NCBI RefSeq assembly: GCF_011799805.1
Contig: NZ_WXUB01000001.1
Location: 1,674,001-1,738,000 of the forward strand
Source of the DNA: Maribellus sediminis
Lineage (GTDB): Bacteria > Bacteroidota > Bacteroidia > Bacteroidales > Prolixibacteraceae
DNA: 64,000 nucleotides
Direction: 5' to 3'
In this document: positions 54,652 through 62,934 of the stretch, piece after piece
How positions within the stretch are numbered: the stretch's first letter is position 1
Layout: every line of letters starts with the position of its first letter
The notes under the pieces: generated by a model
The model's database searches: none
Seen by the model: only the letters and a program-made list of their open reading frames with translations
Told to the model about the DNA's origin: nothing
Translations under genes and position numbers: made by a program

Positions 54652-56133
54652 ATGAAACGCTTACATTTATACGTTATACGATCGTTTATCGGGCCATTTA
54701 TAATGACCTTTTTTATCGTGCTGTTCATTCTGCTTATGCAGTTTTTGTGGAAGTACGTTGACGACCTTGTAGGAAAAGGGCTCGATTTTGCAGTGCTTGC
54801 AGAAATGATGTTTTATGCCTCGTTTGCACTCTTGCCACTTGCATTCCCGCTCGCCATGCTGCTGGCGTCGATCATGACATTTGGCTCTCTGGGAGAAAAT
54901 TACGAACTGGTGGCAATGAAGGCTTCCGGAATTTCATTGTTCAGGATTATGAAGCCACTGGTTGTAATTGCAGTGATCATAACGGGAATGGCCTTTTATT
55001 TTTCGAATAATGTGATCCCAAAAACCAATCTGAAATTTTCAACCCTACTTTATAGTGTAAAGCAGCAAAAACCTGAACTGATTGTACAGCCCGGGGTGTT
55101 TACCAACGAAATGGACGGTTACAGTATTAAAGTCAGCCGCAGGGACAGCAAAACTAAAATGCTGTACGACGTAATGATCTACGATCACACCAAAGCACAG
55201 GCCAACGAAAGTGTTACGGTAGCCGATTCAGGTTTTATGAGGATTACCGAAGACAAAAAGTTCATGGTGTTGACCCTCTTCGACGGGATTAATTACCAGG
55301 AGGATGAAACGAAAGGAGCTCGAAACAAGGACAACCATGGATTTCACCGCAGAAAATTTGAAGAGCAGACCATTCGGATTGCACTACGGGGTTTTGACTT
55401 TAACCGCCGCGATGAAAGCATTTTCCGGAACCAGTACCGAATGCTGAACACTACCGAATTGAAGTTAATGCAAGATACACTTGCTCTCGACTACAGGGAC
55501 AGGCTCGAAAAATACATGATACAGCTTTCAGCCAATCAAACGATTTCCAGGAAAATGATCAACCTGATAGCTTTGGACGACTCATTGAAACGAGATATAG
55601 ATGTGCCGGCAGCTGATTCGGTTTTCGATTTCGATGCCTATTTCTCGGGGCTGGATAAATGGGTGCAGGCCGAAATTGCACGAACGGCTTTGCAGAATGC
55701 CCGGTCGAACATGCAAACCATAAACATGTATCAGGGTCAGCTCTATGTAAAAAAGAAAACCCTAAACAAATACCTCATGGAATTGCACCGGAAATATACC
55801 CTTTCAATAGCGGTGCTCATTTTCTTTTTCATCGGGGCACCTTTAGGAGCCATCATCCGAAAAGGAGGACTTGGAATGCCGGTTATTGTTTCGATACTGC
55901 TTTTTATATTTTATTATATACTATCAATGAGTGGCGAAAAATCGGCTCGTGAAGACGCGTGGTCGATGGTGAGCGGAATGTGGTTTTCTTCCTTTGTGTT
56001 CCTTCCTTTGGGCGTTTGGCTGACCTATAAAGCTGTAACCGATTCAGCAATAATGTCGGCGGAAACCTATACCCGCTTTTTTAGTCGCCTCGGATTAACA
56101 AAACTATTTGGCAAGAAAAAAGAAACGGAATAA
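54652..56133 (+). CDS. LptF/LptG family permease
   Basis: 493 residues. Three N-terminal spans (FIGPFIMTFFIVLFILLMQF, MFYASFALLPLAFPLAMLLA, PLVVIAVIITGMAFYF), a large periplasmic region, and three C-terminal spans (LSIAVLIFFFIGAPLGAIIRKG, GMPVIVSILLFIFYYILS, MWFSSFVFLPLGVWLTYKA). KGGLGMPV and the position of the spans fit YjgP/YjgQ (LptF/G), which with LptB extract lipopolysaccharide from the inner membrane. Longer than E. coli LptF (~360), as is typical in Bacteroidota due to a bigger periplasmic insertion. 9 bases before a glycosyltransferase gene. Confidence 0.9.
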   Translation: MKRLHLYVIRSFIGPFIMTFFIVLFILLMQFLWKYVDDLVGKGLDFAVLAEMMFYASFALLPLAFPLAMLLASIMTFGSLGENYELVAMKASGISLFRIMKPLVVIAVIITGMAFYFSNNVIPKTNLKFSTLLYSVKQQKPELIVQPGVFTNEMDGYSIKVSRRDSKTKMLYDVMIYDHTKAQANESVTVADSGFMRITEDKKFMVLTLFDGINYQEDETKGARNKDNHGFHRRKFEEQTIRIALRGFDFNRRDESIFRNQYRMLNTTELKLMQDTLALDYRDRLEKYMIQLSANQTISRKMINLIALDDSLKRDIDVPAADSVFDFDAYFSGLDKWVQAEIARTALQNARSNMQTINMYQGQLYVKKKTLNKYLMELHRKYTLSIAVLIFFFIGAPLGAIIRKGGLGMPVIVSILLFIFYYILSMSGEKSAREDAWSMVSGMWFSSFVFLPLGVWLTYKAVTDSAIMSAETYTRFFSRLGLTKLFGKKKETE

Positions 56134-56142
56134 CCTGTTTTT

Positions 56143-57345
56143 ATGAGAATATTACAGCTGAGCAATAAAGTTCCGTATCCGACCAAAGACGGTGGAGCCA
56201 TAGCCTCTATGAACCTGATCAAAGGCTTTTCTCACTTAAGGCACGAGGTTACGGTGCTATCTATGAGTACCGTGAAACATCGAATTACGGTTGATGAATT
56301 GCCCGAGTCGGTTTCCGATCTGGCAGATTTTCGCTTTGTTGATGTACCCGCTCGTATTAGCGCCATCAAGGCTTTGTCCAATCTGCTTTTCTCGAGCTTG
56401 CCATACAATGCTGCACGTTTTATCAATATCGATTTTTCAAAAGCTCTGAGCAAATTGCTCGAGGAGAAAGAGTTCGATGTGATTCAGCTTGAAGGATTAT
56501 ACGTTTGTCCTTACATTCCGTTGATCAGGCGAAAATCGAAGGCAATGATTGTTTATCGCGCTCACAACGTTGAGTTTGAGATTTGGGAGCGTACAGCAAA
56601 AATGTCGAAAGGATTGCTGAAGTTTTACCTGAAAAATCTGGCAAGGCGGATTAAAAAATTTGAGCTTTCGGTGTTGAATACCTACGATTTGCTGGTTCCC
56701 ATTACTGAACGCGACAATAGCATATTAAACAAACTGGGGAATAAACAACCATCGCAGGTTTCGCAAACAGGTATCGACAGTTCGGTGCTTGTGCCTAACG
56801 CACGAAACCTTGAATATCCATCCGTTTTTCACATTGGGTCGATGGAGTGGTCTCCAAACCAGGAAGGGCTTTTATGGTTTGTCCAAAATTGTTGGCCGGC
56901 ACTCAACAAAAAATATCCCGATCTGAAATTCTATGTGGCCGGTCGGGGTACACCTGAATGGCTCGAAAAGAAATTGAAACAATCGAATGTTGAATTTTTA
57001 GGCGAAGTGGAAGATGCCTATAATTTTATGAATTCAAAAGCTATTATGGTGGTCCCCTTGTTTTCAGGAAGTGGAATGCGAATAAAGATCATTGAAGGTA
57101 TGGCGCTGGGGAAAAGCATTGTTTCATCGCCAATCGGGGCCGAAGGTATTGAAATTGAGCCGGGAAAACACCTGCTGATCGCCGAAACTCCATCCGAATT
57201 TGTTGATGCCATTTCAAACCTGGTGGAGGATAAAGATATGTTCACGAAGCTCGGCGAAAATGCCATCGGCTTCATACACGAAAAATTTGATAACTTAGCA
57301 ACAGCAGGCAAACTTATTGATTTCTATAAACAGCATCAGCAATGA
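56143..57345 (+). CDS. Glycosyltransferase family 4 protein
   Basis: 400 residues, GT-B fold. N-terminal ILQLSNKVPYPTKDGGAIAS, MIVYRAHNVEFEIWER, then the C-terminal donor site GSGMRIKIIEGMALGKSIVS with the E-x7-E type arrangement and PIGAEGIE. Transfers an activated sugar, probably in polysaccharide or LPS synthesis. Overlaps the next gene by 4 bases (ATGA). Confidence 0.92.
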   Translation: MRILQLSNKVPYPTKDGGAIASMNLIKGFSHLRHEVTVLSMSTVKHRITVDELPESVSDLADFRFVDVPARISAIKALSNLLFSSLPYNAARFINIDFSKALSKLLEEKEFDVIQLEGLYVCPYIPLIRRKSKAMIVYRAHNVEFEIWERTAKMSKGLLKFYLKNLARRIKKFELSVLNTYDLLVPITERDNSILNKLGNKQPSQVSQTGIDSSVLVPNARNLEYPSVFHIGSMEWSPNQEGLLWFVQNCWPALNKKYPDLKFYVAGRGTPEWLEKKLKQSNVEFLGEVEDAYNFMNSKAIMVVPLFSGSGMRIKIIEGMALGKSIVSSPIGAEGIEIEPGKHLLIAETPSEFVDAISNLVEDKDMFTKLGENAIGFIHEKFDNLATAGKLIDFYKQHQQ

Positions 57346-58532
57346 TCTTAACCGCGCTTTTCTGGCTCTTGTTATTTATTTTGTTTTATACCTACGCGGG
57401 TTATGGTATTGTGTTGTGGGTGCTGGTTGGGTTAAAAAATCTGTTTGTAAAAAAAGATAAAGGCAGCTTCGATGAGACTTTTGAGCCTGAGGTTTGCCTT
57501 TTTGTAACGGCATTTAATGAGAAAGACTACATCAAACAAAAAGTAGAGAATTCCTTTTCTCTCGATTATCCAAAAGAAAAGATTCAGTACGTATGGGTAA
57601 CCGATGGTTCCGATGATGGAACTCCTGACATACTGCAGCAATATACGGAGCTGGAAGTTTATCACCAGCCTGAACGACGCGGTAAAATGCATGCCATGAA
57701 CCGCGGAATGAAATTCGTGAAAGCTCCGATCGTTATTTTTTCCGACACAAATACAATTCTTGGCCGGGACTCGATAAAGGAAATAGTCCGGCAGTTTAGT
57801 AATAAAAGGGTAGGCTGTGTTGCGGGCGAAAAAAGAATAATTGAACACGATGCTGAAAGTGCTGCCGGGGCAGGAGAGGGCCTGTACTGGAAACTGGAGT
57901 CGTGGATAAAAAAGCACGACGCGGAATTGAATACAGCCGTTGGTGCAGTGGGTGAATTGTTTGCAGTGCGAACTGCTCTTTTCGAAGATGTGGAAACCGA
58001 TACGATTCTCGATGACTTTATAATTTCGTTGCGAATTGCTCAACGAGGTTACAAAATTGCCTACTCGCCTGAAGCATATGCTCAGGAAACAGCTTCGTTG
58101 AATGTAAAAGAAGAGTTGAAACGAAAAGTGAGGATAGCAGCCGGAGGTGTACAAACTATTTTTCGGTTGAAATCGCTGCTGAATTGCTTTAAATACGGCT
58201 TATTAACCTGGCAGTATATTTCACATAAAGTTTTAAGATGGACAGTAACTCCAATTTCCTTATTTCTGCTTTATATTGTTAACTTTTTTATCGTGCTGGA
58301 GGATGCCAACTGGTCGCCGAATGATTTCTACACCATCTTTTTCTATATTCAGACAATGTGTTATTATGTTGCCTTAATGGGCTGGTACTTCGAGAATAAG
58401 AAAATCAGAATGAAGTTATTTTTTGCACCTTACTATTTTGTGATGATCAATTATGCAGCTATCCTTGGGATTATCCGGTATTTTAAAGGGCATCAGTCAG
58501 TTAATTGGGAGAAATCGAAGCGAGCAGCCTAG
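57342..58532 (+). CDS. Glycosyltransferase family 2 membrane protein
   Basis: 396 residues. N-terminal span (FWLLLFILFYTYAGYGIVLW), GT-A domain with CLFVTAFNEKDYIKQKVENS, WVTDGSDDGTPDILQQY, IVIFSDTNTILGRDSIKEIV and an acceptor-site EDVETDTILDDFIISLRIA, then two or three C-terminal spans. Layout like cellulose-synthase/HasA type processive or single-transfer enzymes. Co-translated with the GT4 gene; its end overlaps convergently by 4 bases with the methyltransferase gene. Confidence 0.92.
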   Translation: MILTALFWLLLFILFYTYAGYGIVLWVLVGLKNLFVKKDKGSFDETFEPEVCLFVTAFNEKDYIKQKVENSFSLDYPKEKIQYVWVTDGSDDGTPDILQQYTELEVYHQPERRGKMHAMNRGMKFVKAPIVIFSDTNTILGRDSIKEIVRQFSNKRVGCVAGEKRIIEHDAESAAGAGEGLYWKLESWIKKHDAELNTAVGAVGELFAVRTALFEDVETDTILDDFIISLRIAQRGYKIAYSPEAYAQETASLNVKEELKRKVRIAAGGVQTIFRLKSLLNCFKYGLLTWQYISHKVLRWTVTPISLFLLYIVNFFIVLEDANWSPNDFYTIFFYIQTMCYYVALMGWYFENKKIRMKLFFAPYYFVMINYAAILGIIRYFKGHQSVNWEKSKRAA

Positions 58533-59212
58533 TTATTTTTCGTTTTACTCTTCATGAATCGCTGTTCAATCAATTCGCTTCTTTTAAGACTTCTTCTGAT
58601 CCATTCCAGTTTTAAATCGTCTTTTTCTTCATCCGTTAATTTCCAGTTAATTGTTTCATCCTGCCGCATTCTCAATGTCAGGTGATGAAGTATAATTGCA
58701 GCCGAAACCGATATATTGAAACTTTCGGTAAAACCGTACATTGGAATTTTCAGGAATTCGTCGGCTTCCTCCGCAATCGTGTCGGTAACTCCTGGAAGTT
58801 CCGATCCAAAAACCAAAGCGGCTTTACCCTTTGTTAAATCAAAATCGTGCAGTGCCTGATCATTAATGTGTGGTGTGGTAGCTACAATCCGGTAACCTTG
58901 ATCCTTTAAACTTCTGATAGCTTCAAGACTGTTTTGTTCTTCTTCATTGTATTTTTTAAGCGTTAACCATTTTGAAGACCCCATGGCTACTTCTCTATCC
59001 ACTTTAAAATTATTACGGTTTTCAATAATGTGTACATTCTGAATCCCGAAGCAATCGCAGGTGCGCAAAACCGCACTGGCATTTTGTGGCTGGAAAATGT
59101 CTTCAAGTACAACTGTAAGGTAGTTTGTACGTTCTTCGATTACCTGGTTAAACAAATTCAGTCGTTGCGGAGTAAGGTATCCCGATAAATATTCAAGCAG
59201 TTCTTTGGTCAT
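58529..59212 (-). CDS. TrmH/SpoU family 2'-O-ribose RNA methyltransferase
   Basis: 227 residues from the ATG at 59212; a longer frame to 59284 would run through the terminator of the HU gene. SPOUT fold: motif 1 IFQPQNASAVLRTCDCFGIQ with the catalytic Arg, motif 2 GKAALVFGSELPGVTD, motif 3 KIPMYGFTESFNISVSAAI. Resembles tRNA Gm18 methyltransferase TrmH. Confidence 0.92.
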   Translation of the reverse strand: MTKELLEYLSGYLTPQRLNLFNQVIEERTNYLTVVLEDIFQPQNASAVLRTCDCFGIQNVHIIENRNNFKVDREVAMGSSKWLTLKKYNEEEQNSLEAIRSLKDQGYRIVATTPHINDQALHDFDLTKGKAALVFGSELPGVTDTIAEEADEFLKIPMYGFTESFNISVSAAIILHHLTLRMRQDETINWKLTDEEKDDLKLEWIRRSLKRSELIEQRFMKSKTKNN

Positions 59213-59241
59213 GGTTTTTATCTTAGGAGTACAAAAATAAA

Positions 59242-59266
59242 AAAGGGAAGCAAAATGCTTCCCTTT
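59242..59266 (-). terminator. Terminator of the HU gene
   Basis: Perfect 11-bp stem, AAAGGGAAGCA (59242-59252) with TGCTTCCCTTT (59256-59266), 3-base loop, followed on the minus strand by TTTTATTTTT. It sits 26 bases after the HU stop and before the methyltransferase start. Confidence 0.93.
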
Positions 59267-59291
59267 ATAAATTTCTTTTTGCAAGGTATCG

Positions 59292-59564
59292 TTATGATAC
59301 TGCGTCAGCTAATTCAGCACCAGCTTTAAATTTAACCACCTTTTTAGCAGGGATTTGAATTTCTTTACCAGTTTGTGGGTTTCTACCAGTTCTGGCACCA
59401 CGTTCAGAAATTGCGAAGGAACCGAATCCGATAAGAGCTACTCTGTCACCACCTTTAAGAGCGTCAGTAGTTGCATCAACAAATGCGTCTAAAGCTTTTT
59501 TTGCATCGGCTTTGCTAAGGCCAGCTTTATCGGCCATTGCTTCAATTAATTGTGCTTTATTCAT
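59292..59564 (-). CDS. HU family DNA-binding protein
   Basis: 90 residues, classic HU/IHF length and sequence: [57 protein letters not shown]. Nucleoid protein that bends DNA as a dimer. Stand-alone gene with its own terminator. Confidence 0.97.
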   Translation of the reverse strand: MNKAQLIEAMADKAGLSKADAKKALDAFVDATTDALKGGDRVALIGFGSFAISERGARTGRNPQTGKEIQIPAKKVVKFKAGAELADAVS

Positions 59565-59808
59565 AAGGCAAAATTTAAAAAATTAATTAAGTGATTGAAA
59601 TTAAAATACTTAGTATTTGTAATTTGTTATAACATAAGTTTCGTTTAGTCCTGAATATCTGTCTGTAATTCTTTCAAACAATCAGTAAAATCAAGCCTTT
59701 CAGATAACTTTGTTTAAGGCTTAGCTAAATTCAGAAATAAGTTTTAAAAAACCAAACCCTGAAACCCTTTTTTTTTCAGCATATTCAGAAATTTTTCTGA
59801 AAAACTGT

Positions 59809-59838
59809 TTTGAGGTTTAAAAAAATCGTATACTTTTG
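59809..59838 (+). promoter_or_regulatory. Promoter of tRNA-Ser
   Basis: TTTG at 59809-59812 and TACTTTTG at 59831-59838 with 18 bases between: a good match to the Bacteroidota -33/-7 pattern. Mature tRNA begins 10 bases after the -7 box. Confidence 0.75.
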
Positions 59839-59848
59839 CACCGCATCT

Positions 59849-59933
59849 GGAGAGATGGCAGAGTGGTCGAATGCGGCGGTCTTGAAAACCGTTGTACCGC
59901 AAGGTACCGGGGGTTCGAATCCCTCTCTCTCCG
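59849..59933 (+). tRNA. tRNA-Ser (TGA)
   Basis: 85 bases. Acceptor GGAGAGA with TCTCTCC, anticodon stem CGGTC...AACCG region with loop holding TGA, long variable arm (TTGTACCGCAAGGTACCG) as expected for class II tRNAs, T-arm GGGGG-TTCGAAT-CCCTC. CCA is not encoded. Confidence 0.95.
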
Positions 59934-59937
59934 CAGA

Positions 59938-59970
59938 AGGTTCACCGAAGTGACGGTGGACCTTTTTCTT
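59938..59970 (+). terminator. Terminator after tRNA-Ser
   Basis: AGGTTCACCG (59938-59947) pairs with CGGTGGACCT (59954-59963), one G-U pair, 6-base loop, then TTTTTCTTTT. Confidence 0.9.
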
Positions 59971-60095
59971 TTATATCCTGTTGATAACTTTTTTGGCTAA
60001 GCAGCCCTGTAATGCTGCATTTTATAGGATTTCTGATTGAAAATATATTTCCTAAAATAAATTTTACTCAGCTTAGGTAATTTAGAATGAATTAT

Positions 60096-60103
60096 TATAT
60101 TTG
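60096..60103 (+). promoter_or_regulatory. -7 box of tRNA-Trp
   Basis: TATATTTG, exact TAnnTTTG match, followed by CAC as in the other two tRNA promoters; 37 bases before the mature 5' end. No clear -33 box. Confidence 0.6.
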
Positions 60104-60140
60104 CACTCGCTAAAGCGAAAGGGGTGTTAAGCTCCGGAAT

Positions 60141-60213
60141 ACGGGTGTAGCTCAGTTGGTAGAGCACTGGTCTCCAAAACCAGGTGTCGGGCGTTCGAGT
60201 CGCTCCTCCCGTG
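60141..60213 (+). tRNA. tRNA-Trp (CCA)
   Basis: 73 bases. Acceptor ACGGGTG with CTCCCGT (one mismatch), D-arm GCTC...GAGC, anticodon stem CTGGT...ACCAG with loop containing CCA, T-arm GGGCG-TTCGAGT-CGCTC. CCA end not encoded. Its 3' end is 122 bases from a tyrosine-recombinase gene and is a candidate attachment site. Confidence 0.94.
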
Positions 60214-60335
60214 CAACGAAAATACTTTAAAAACAGGGATTTTACAGGAGTTGTAGAGTCCCTGTCTTTTTTTGTCTTACCCCAAAAACCTACCTTTATT
60301 TCCATTGTGTTTATAAATAGTTTAAAATTTTAAAC

Positions 60336-61580
60336 ATGTCAACTTTCAAAGCTACGTTGCTAAAAGGTGGGAATCAAGGTAAGAAAGACGGAACTTTCAA
60401 TATCAAGATTAGGGTTACCCACAACAGGAAATCTATTTATGTTGCTACCGACCTTTATGTGTTATGGAATGATTTTGACCGGGACACTGGAACAGCTAAA
60501 TCTGGGGCAAACAAAGACTTTATAAACCTGCGTTTAACGGAAAAGCTTTTGGAGTACCGAAAAAAGGATATTGAGCTTGGAGACAGAAGAGAGTTCATGT
60601 CTGTTGGCGATATTAAGGAGCACCTATTGGGAAAGAATATCACTTCTAAACAAATCGACTTCTTTGTTTTTATCGAAGAATTCATTGCCACTGTTTCCAA
60701 TACTGGTACTAAGGAACAATATTTCGCATTGCTGGAAAGCTTAAAATCATATACAGGCCCTAAGCTTTCGGTTTCGAAGATTAACCTGAATTTTTTACTT
60801 GGTTATGAATTGTTCCTTAAAAATAGGGGAGTTAAAAACGGCGTAATTAATTACATGCGAACGTTCCGGGCTCTATTTAATAAATGTAGGGATAAATACA
60901 ATGAAGAAGAAATCGGGCGAATACTAATACCGAATTATCCTTTTAGAAAATATAATTTTCCGAAACGTGTTGCCAAAAGCAAGGAACATGTTTTAACGTT
61001 GGAAGAATTGAAACTTCTCATTGGCTACGTTCCTGAAAATGATGGTGAAAAATTTGCTCGACACATGTTCTTGCTGATGTTTTATCTTGTTGGCATTGAA
61101 TCTAAGGATTTGTTTTACGCAGGTAAACCCAACATGGGGCGTTTACTTTTTGATCGGTTCAAAACCGGTCGGAGTTTTTCAATTCGAGTCGAAAACGAAG
61201 CTTTAGCAATAATTAAGCAATACGAGGGACATAATTATTTATTGAATGTTTGTGAAAGGTTTAAATACAACAAAAGTTTCTATCGTTACATAAACAACTA
61301 TTTGTCAGGAGAGGAGGCCCATAATATCCGCGGTATTTTCCCGAAACTGGGGATTCAAAAGAAGGTCACTACCAAGTGGGCCCGGCATACCTGGGCTACG
61401 ATAGCCCGTAATGATTGCAGGATAAGTAAAGATGATGTTGCCTTTGCGCTCGGTCATGTTGATATGAGTAACCGTGTTACGGATATGTATATAAAATTTG
61501 ATTACTCCATTGTTGATGATTGCAATCGAAAAGTGCTTGACCTTATAAAATTTCAGGAGCGATTCAGCAAGACTGCATAA
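60336..61580 (+). CDS. Tyrosine recombinase (phage/ICE-type integrase)
   Basis: 414 residues with the Bacteroidota layout: Arm-DNA-binding start STFKATLLKGGNQGKKDGTF, SAM-like core-binding domain (~100-205), catalytic domain from ~215. Visible: Lys in DRFKTGRSF, KWARHTWATIARN (Arg with Lys in the usual His position), ALGHVDMSNRVTDMYIKFDYS with the Tyr nucleophile. The box I Arg is missing: FYLVGIESKDL has Val there, as also known for IntDOT-like enzymes, which lack one catalytic Arg. It most likely inserts a genomic island at the adjacent tRNA-Trp. Confidence 0.92.
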   Translation: MSTFKATLLKGGNQGKKDGTFNIKIRVTHNRKSIYVATDLYVLWNDFDRDTGTAKSGANKDFINLRLTEKLLEYRKKDIELGDRREFMSVGDIKEHLLGKNITSKQIDFFVFIEEFIATVSNTGTKEQYFALLESLKSYTGPKLSVSKINLNFLLGYELFLKNRGVKNGVINYMRTFRALFNKCRDKYNEEEIGRILIPNYPFRKYNFPKRVAKSKEHVLTLEELKLLIGYVPENDGEKFARHMFLLMFYLVGIESKDLFYAGKPNMGRLLFDRFKTGRSFSIRVENEALAIIKQYEGHNYLLNVCERFKYNKSFYRYINNYLSGEEAHNIRGIFPKLGIQKKVTTKWARHTWATIARNDCRISKDDVAFALGHVDMSNRVTDMYIKFDYSIVDDCNRKVLDLIKFQERFSKTA

Positions 61581-61610
61581 GTCGTCCGATGCCGGGGCGA
61601 CTTTTTTTAC
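61579..61610 (+). terminator. Terminator of the integrase gene
   Basis: AAGTCG (61579-61584) pairs with CGACTT (61598-61603), extended inward by T-G, C-G, C-G pairs; seven-T run at 61602-61608. The stem overlaps the integrase stop codon. Confidence 0.8.
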
Positions 61611-61632
61611 TTTAGACGATATTTCTTCCAAA

Positions 61633-61699
61633 CCTACTCCTGCGACCAGTAATAACTGGCGTAGGTACATGCCCATATAAAGCCCCGTGACCTGCGGGC
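61633..61699 (+). other. Two hairpins in the leader of the RadC-like gene
   Basis: First: outer CCTAC (61633-61637) with GTAGG (61661-61665), inner CCAGT (61646-61650) with ACTGG (61655-61659) and a four-base loop AATA. Second: GCCC (61682-61685) with GGGC (61696-61699). No T-run follows, so these are not terminators. They could be a structured leader of the RadC gene or protein-binding sites. Confidence 0.45.
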
Positions 61700-61706
61700 A
61701 CACATT

Positions 61707-62168
61707 ATGTCTACTTGTGATTTAAACTCGCTGAAAATAGCTGAAATCGAGGTCAAATACAGCACTAGCATCAAGCCCTCGGAACGTGTAAAGATTACTG
61801 GCTCTAAGGATGCTGCGGATGCATTTCGTACAGTTTGGAGACAGCCCCTGGAGTTAAAAGAATGCTTTTACGCCATGTTTTTGAACCGTGGCAACAAGGT
61901 ACTCGGTACGTTATTAATTTCCGAAGGAGGAATTGCCGGAACTGTTGTCGATGTACGGTCAATCTTTTCCGCTGCCCTGAAAGCAAACACCTGTTCCATT
62001 ATTTTGGCGCATAACCATCCCAGTGGTAACGGTTCTCCTTCCGATGCTGACCTCCGAATAACTACCAAGATAAAAAATGCCGGAGAATTGTTGGATATTC
62101 AGGTACTCGACCACATAATCCTTTTACCTGATGGTTACACCTCATTCGCCGATGATGGTCATTTATAA
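61707..62168 (+). CDS. RadC-like JAB/MPN domain protein
   Basis: 153 residues: the short form found on mobile elements, lacking the N-terminal helix-hairpin-helix of chromosomal RadC. JAMM metalloprotease-like motif H-x-H-x7-x2-D in LAHNHPSGNGSPSDADLR, plus LDHIILLPDGYTSFADDG. Role unsettled despite the old DNA-repair name. Between the integrase and a restriction-modification locus, which fits an island. Confidence 0.9.
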   Translation: MSTCDLNSLKIAEIEVKYSTSIKPSERVKITGSKDAADAFRTVWRQPLELKECFYAMFLNRGNKVLGTLLISEGGIAGTVVDVRSIFSAALKANTCSIILAHNHPSGNGSPSDADLRITTKIKNAGELLDIQVLDHIILLPDGYTSFADDGHL

Positions 62169-62213
62169 TTTGGCAGTGCAATGGTTTAGTGATGATGTAT
62201 TAAGGTAAATTTA

Positions 62214-62909
62214 CTAAGTCGTTGCACTTTTATTCTCGGAGTGCTTGCTTTCCTTCTCTTTTTTCGGATTATTGTATTCAAATGTTCTTTTTGTAAATGA
62301 AAATAACACTTCTCCGTATTTGTTTTTTGTCACTTCCCTCTCTGATTTTCTTTTTTCTTTCCGCATTACAATTGCGAATACTAAAGTTAACATAGTGAAG
62401 GCAATTGTAATGTAGTCTATGTTTTGGATTGCACCTTTAAATGTTATGTTTTGAATCCAATAATTTATTGCAAGCATGATCCATATGGCAATTACAAATT
62501 GGCTTATCCTGATGTTCAATTTTGAAACTGAGTAAGCTGATTTATCTAGAACTGTTTTATATATTGGACCTGTCACTTCATCCTCCAGCATATCAATATG
62601 CTTTTCCCAGTTTTCCTGCCATTTTTTACTGCCAATATTCGCAAAGTACCATGCTATTGAAAAAATTAGACCAAGACAGGTTACTATATATTCTGCTTGC
62701 GGAAAATTATATTCTGACCCTACAATTATAAAGTACCCTGCAAAAGCGGCTGCAATAAATCCCCAGAAATATGTTGCTCTTTTCCAGTAAAGTTCAATTT
62801 CAAAATCTCTATTCTTCCATGCTCTTTCTAAAGCTTTGTAATGTTTGGATTCTTCGTCTTCTGAAACTCCTTTATATTGATTCAAATAATCAGTCTTGCT
62901 TAAATGCAT
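62214..62909 (-). CDS. Membrane protein of unknown function next to type I restriction genes
   Basis: 231 residues with four hydrophobic segments: ATYFWGFIAAAFAGYFIIVG, YIVTCLGLIFSIAWYFANIG, FVIAIWIMLAINYWI, ITIAFTMLTLVFAIVM. N-terminal acidic helix (SEDEESKHYKALERAWKNRD) and a Lys/Glu-rich cytoplasmic tail. I do not recognise a named domain; similar four-span proteins of ~200-250 residues do occur beside restriction-modification and other defence genes. Starts 25 bases after hsdM on the same strand, so likely co-transcribed with it. Confidence 0.7.
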   Translation of the reverse strand: MHLSKTDYLNQYKGVSEDEESKHYKALERAWKNRDFEIELYWKRATYFWGFIAAAFAGYFIIVGSEYNFPQAEYIVTCLGLIFSIAWYFANIGSKKWQENWEKHIDMLEDEVTGPIYKTVLDKSAYSVSKLNIRISQFVIAIWIMLAINYWIQNITFKGAIQNIDYITIAFTMLTLVFAIVMRKEKRKSEREVTKNKYGEVLFSFTKRTFEYNNPKKEKESKHSENKSATT

Positions 62910-62934
62910 GTTATCCTTATTTTTCGGAAGTTTT

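Noticed and set aside
57432-58154. 240-residue minus-strand frame inside the GT2 gene
   Set aside because: Mirror of a strongly coding plus-strand gene; composition is Cys/Phe-rich as expected for antisense noise.
59997-60305. 102-residue minus-strand frame across tRNA-Trp
   Set aside because: It overlaps the tRNA and its promoter and has no protein-like features.
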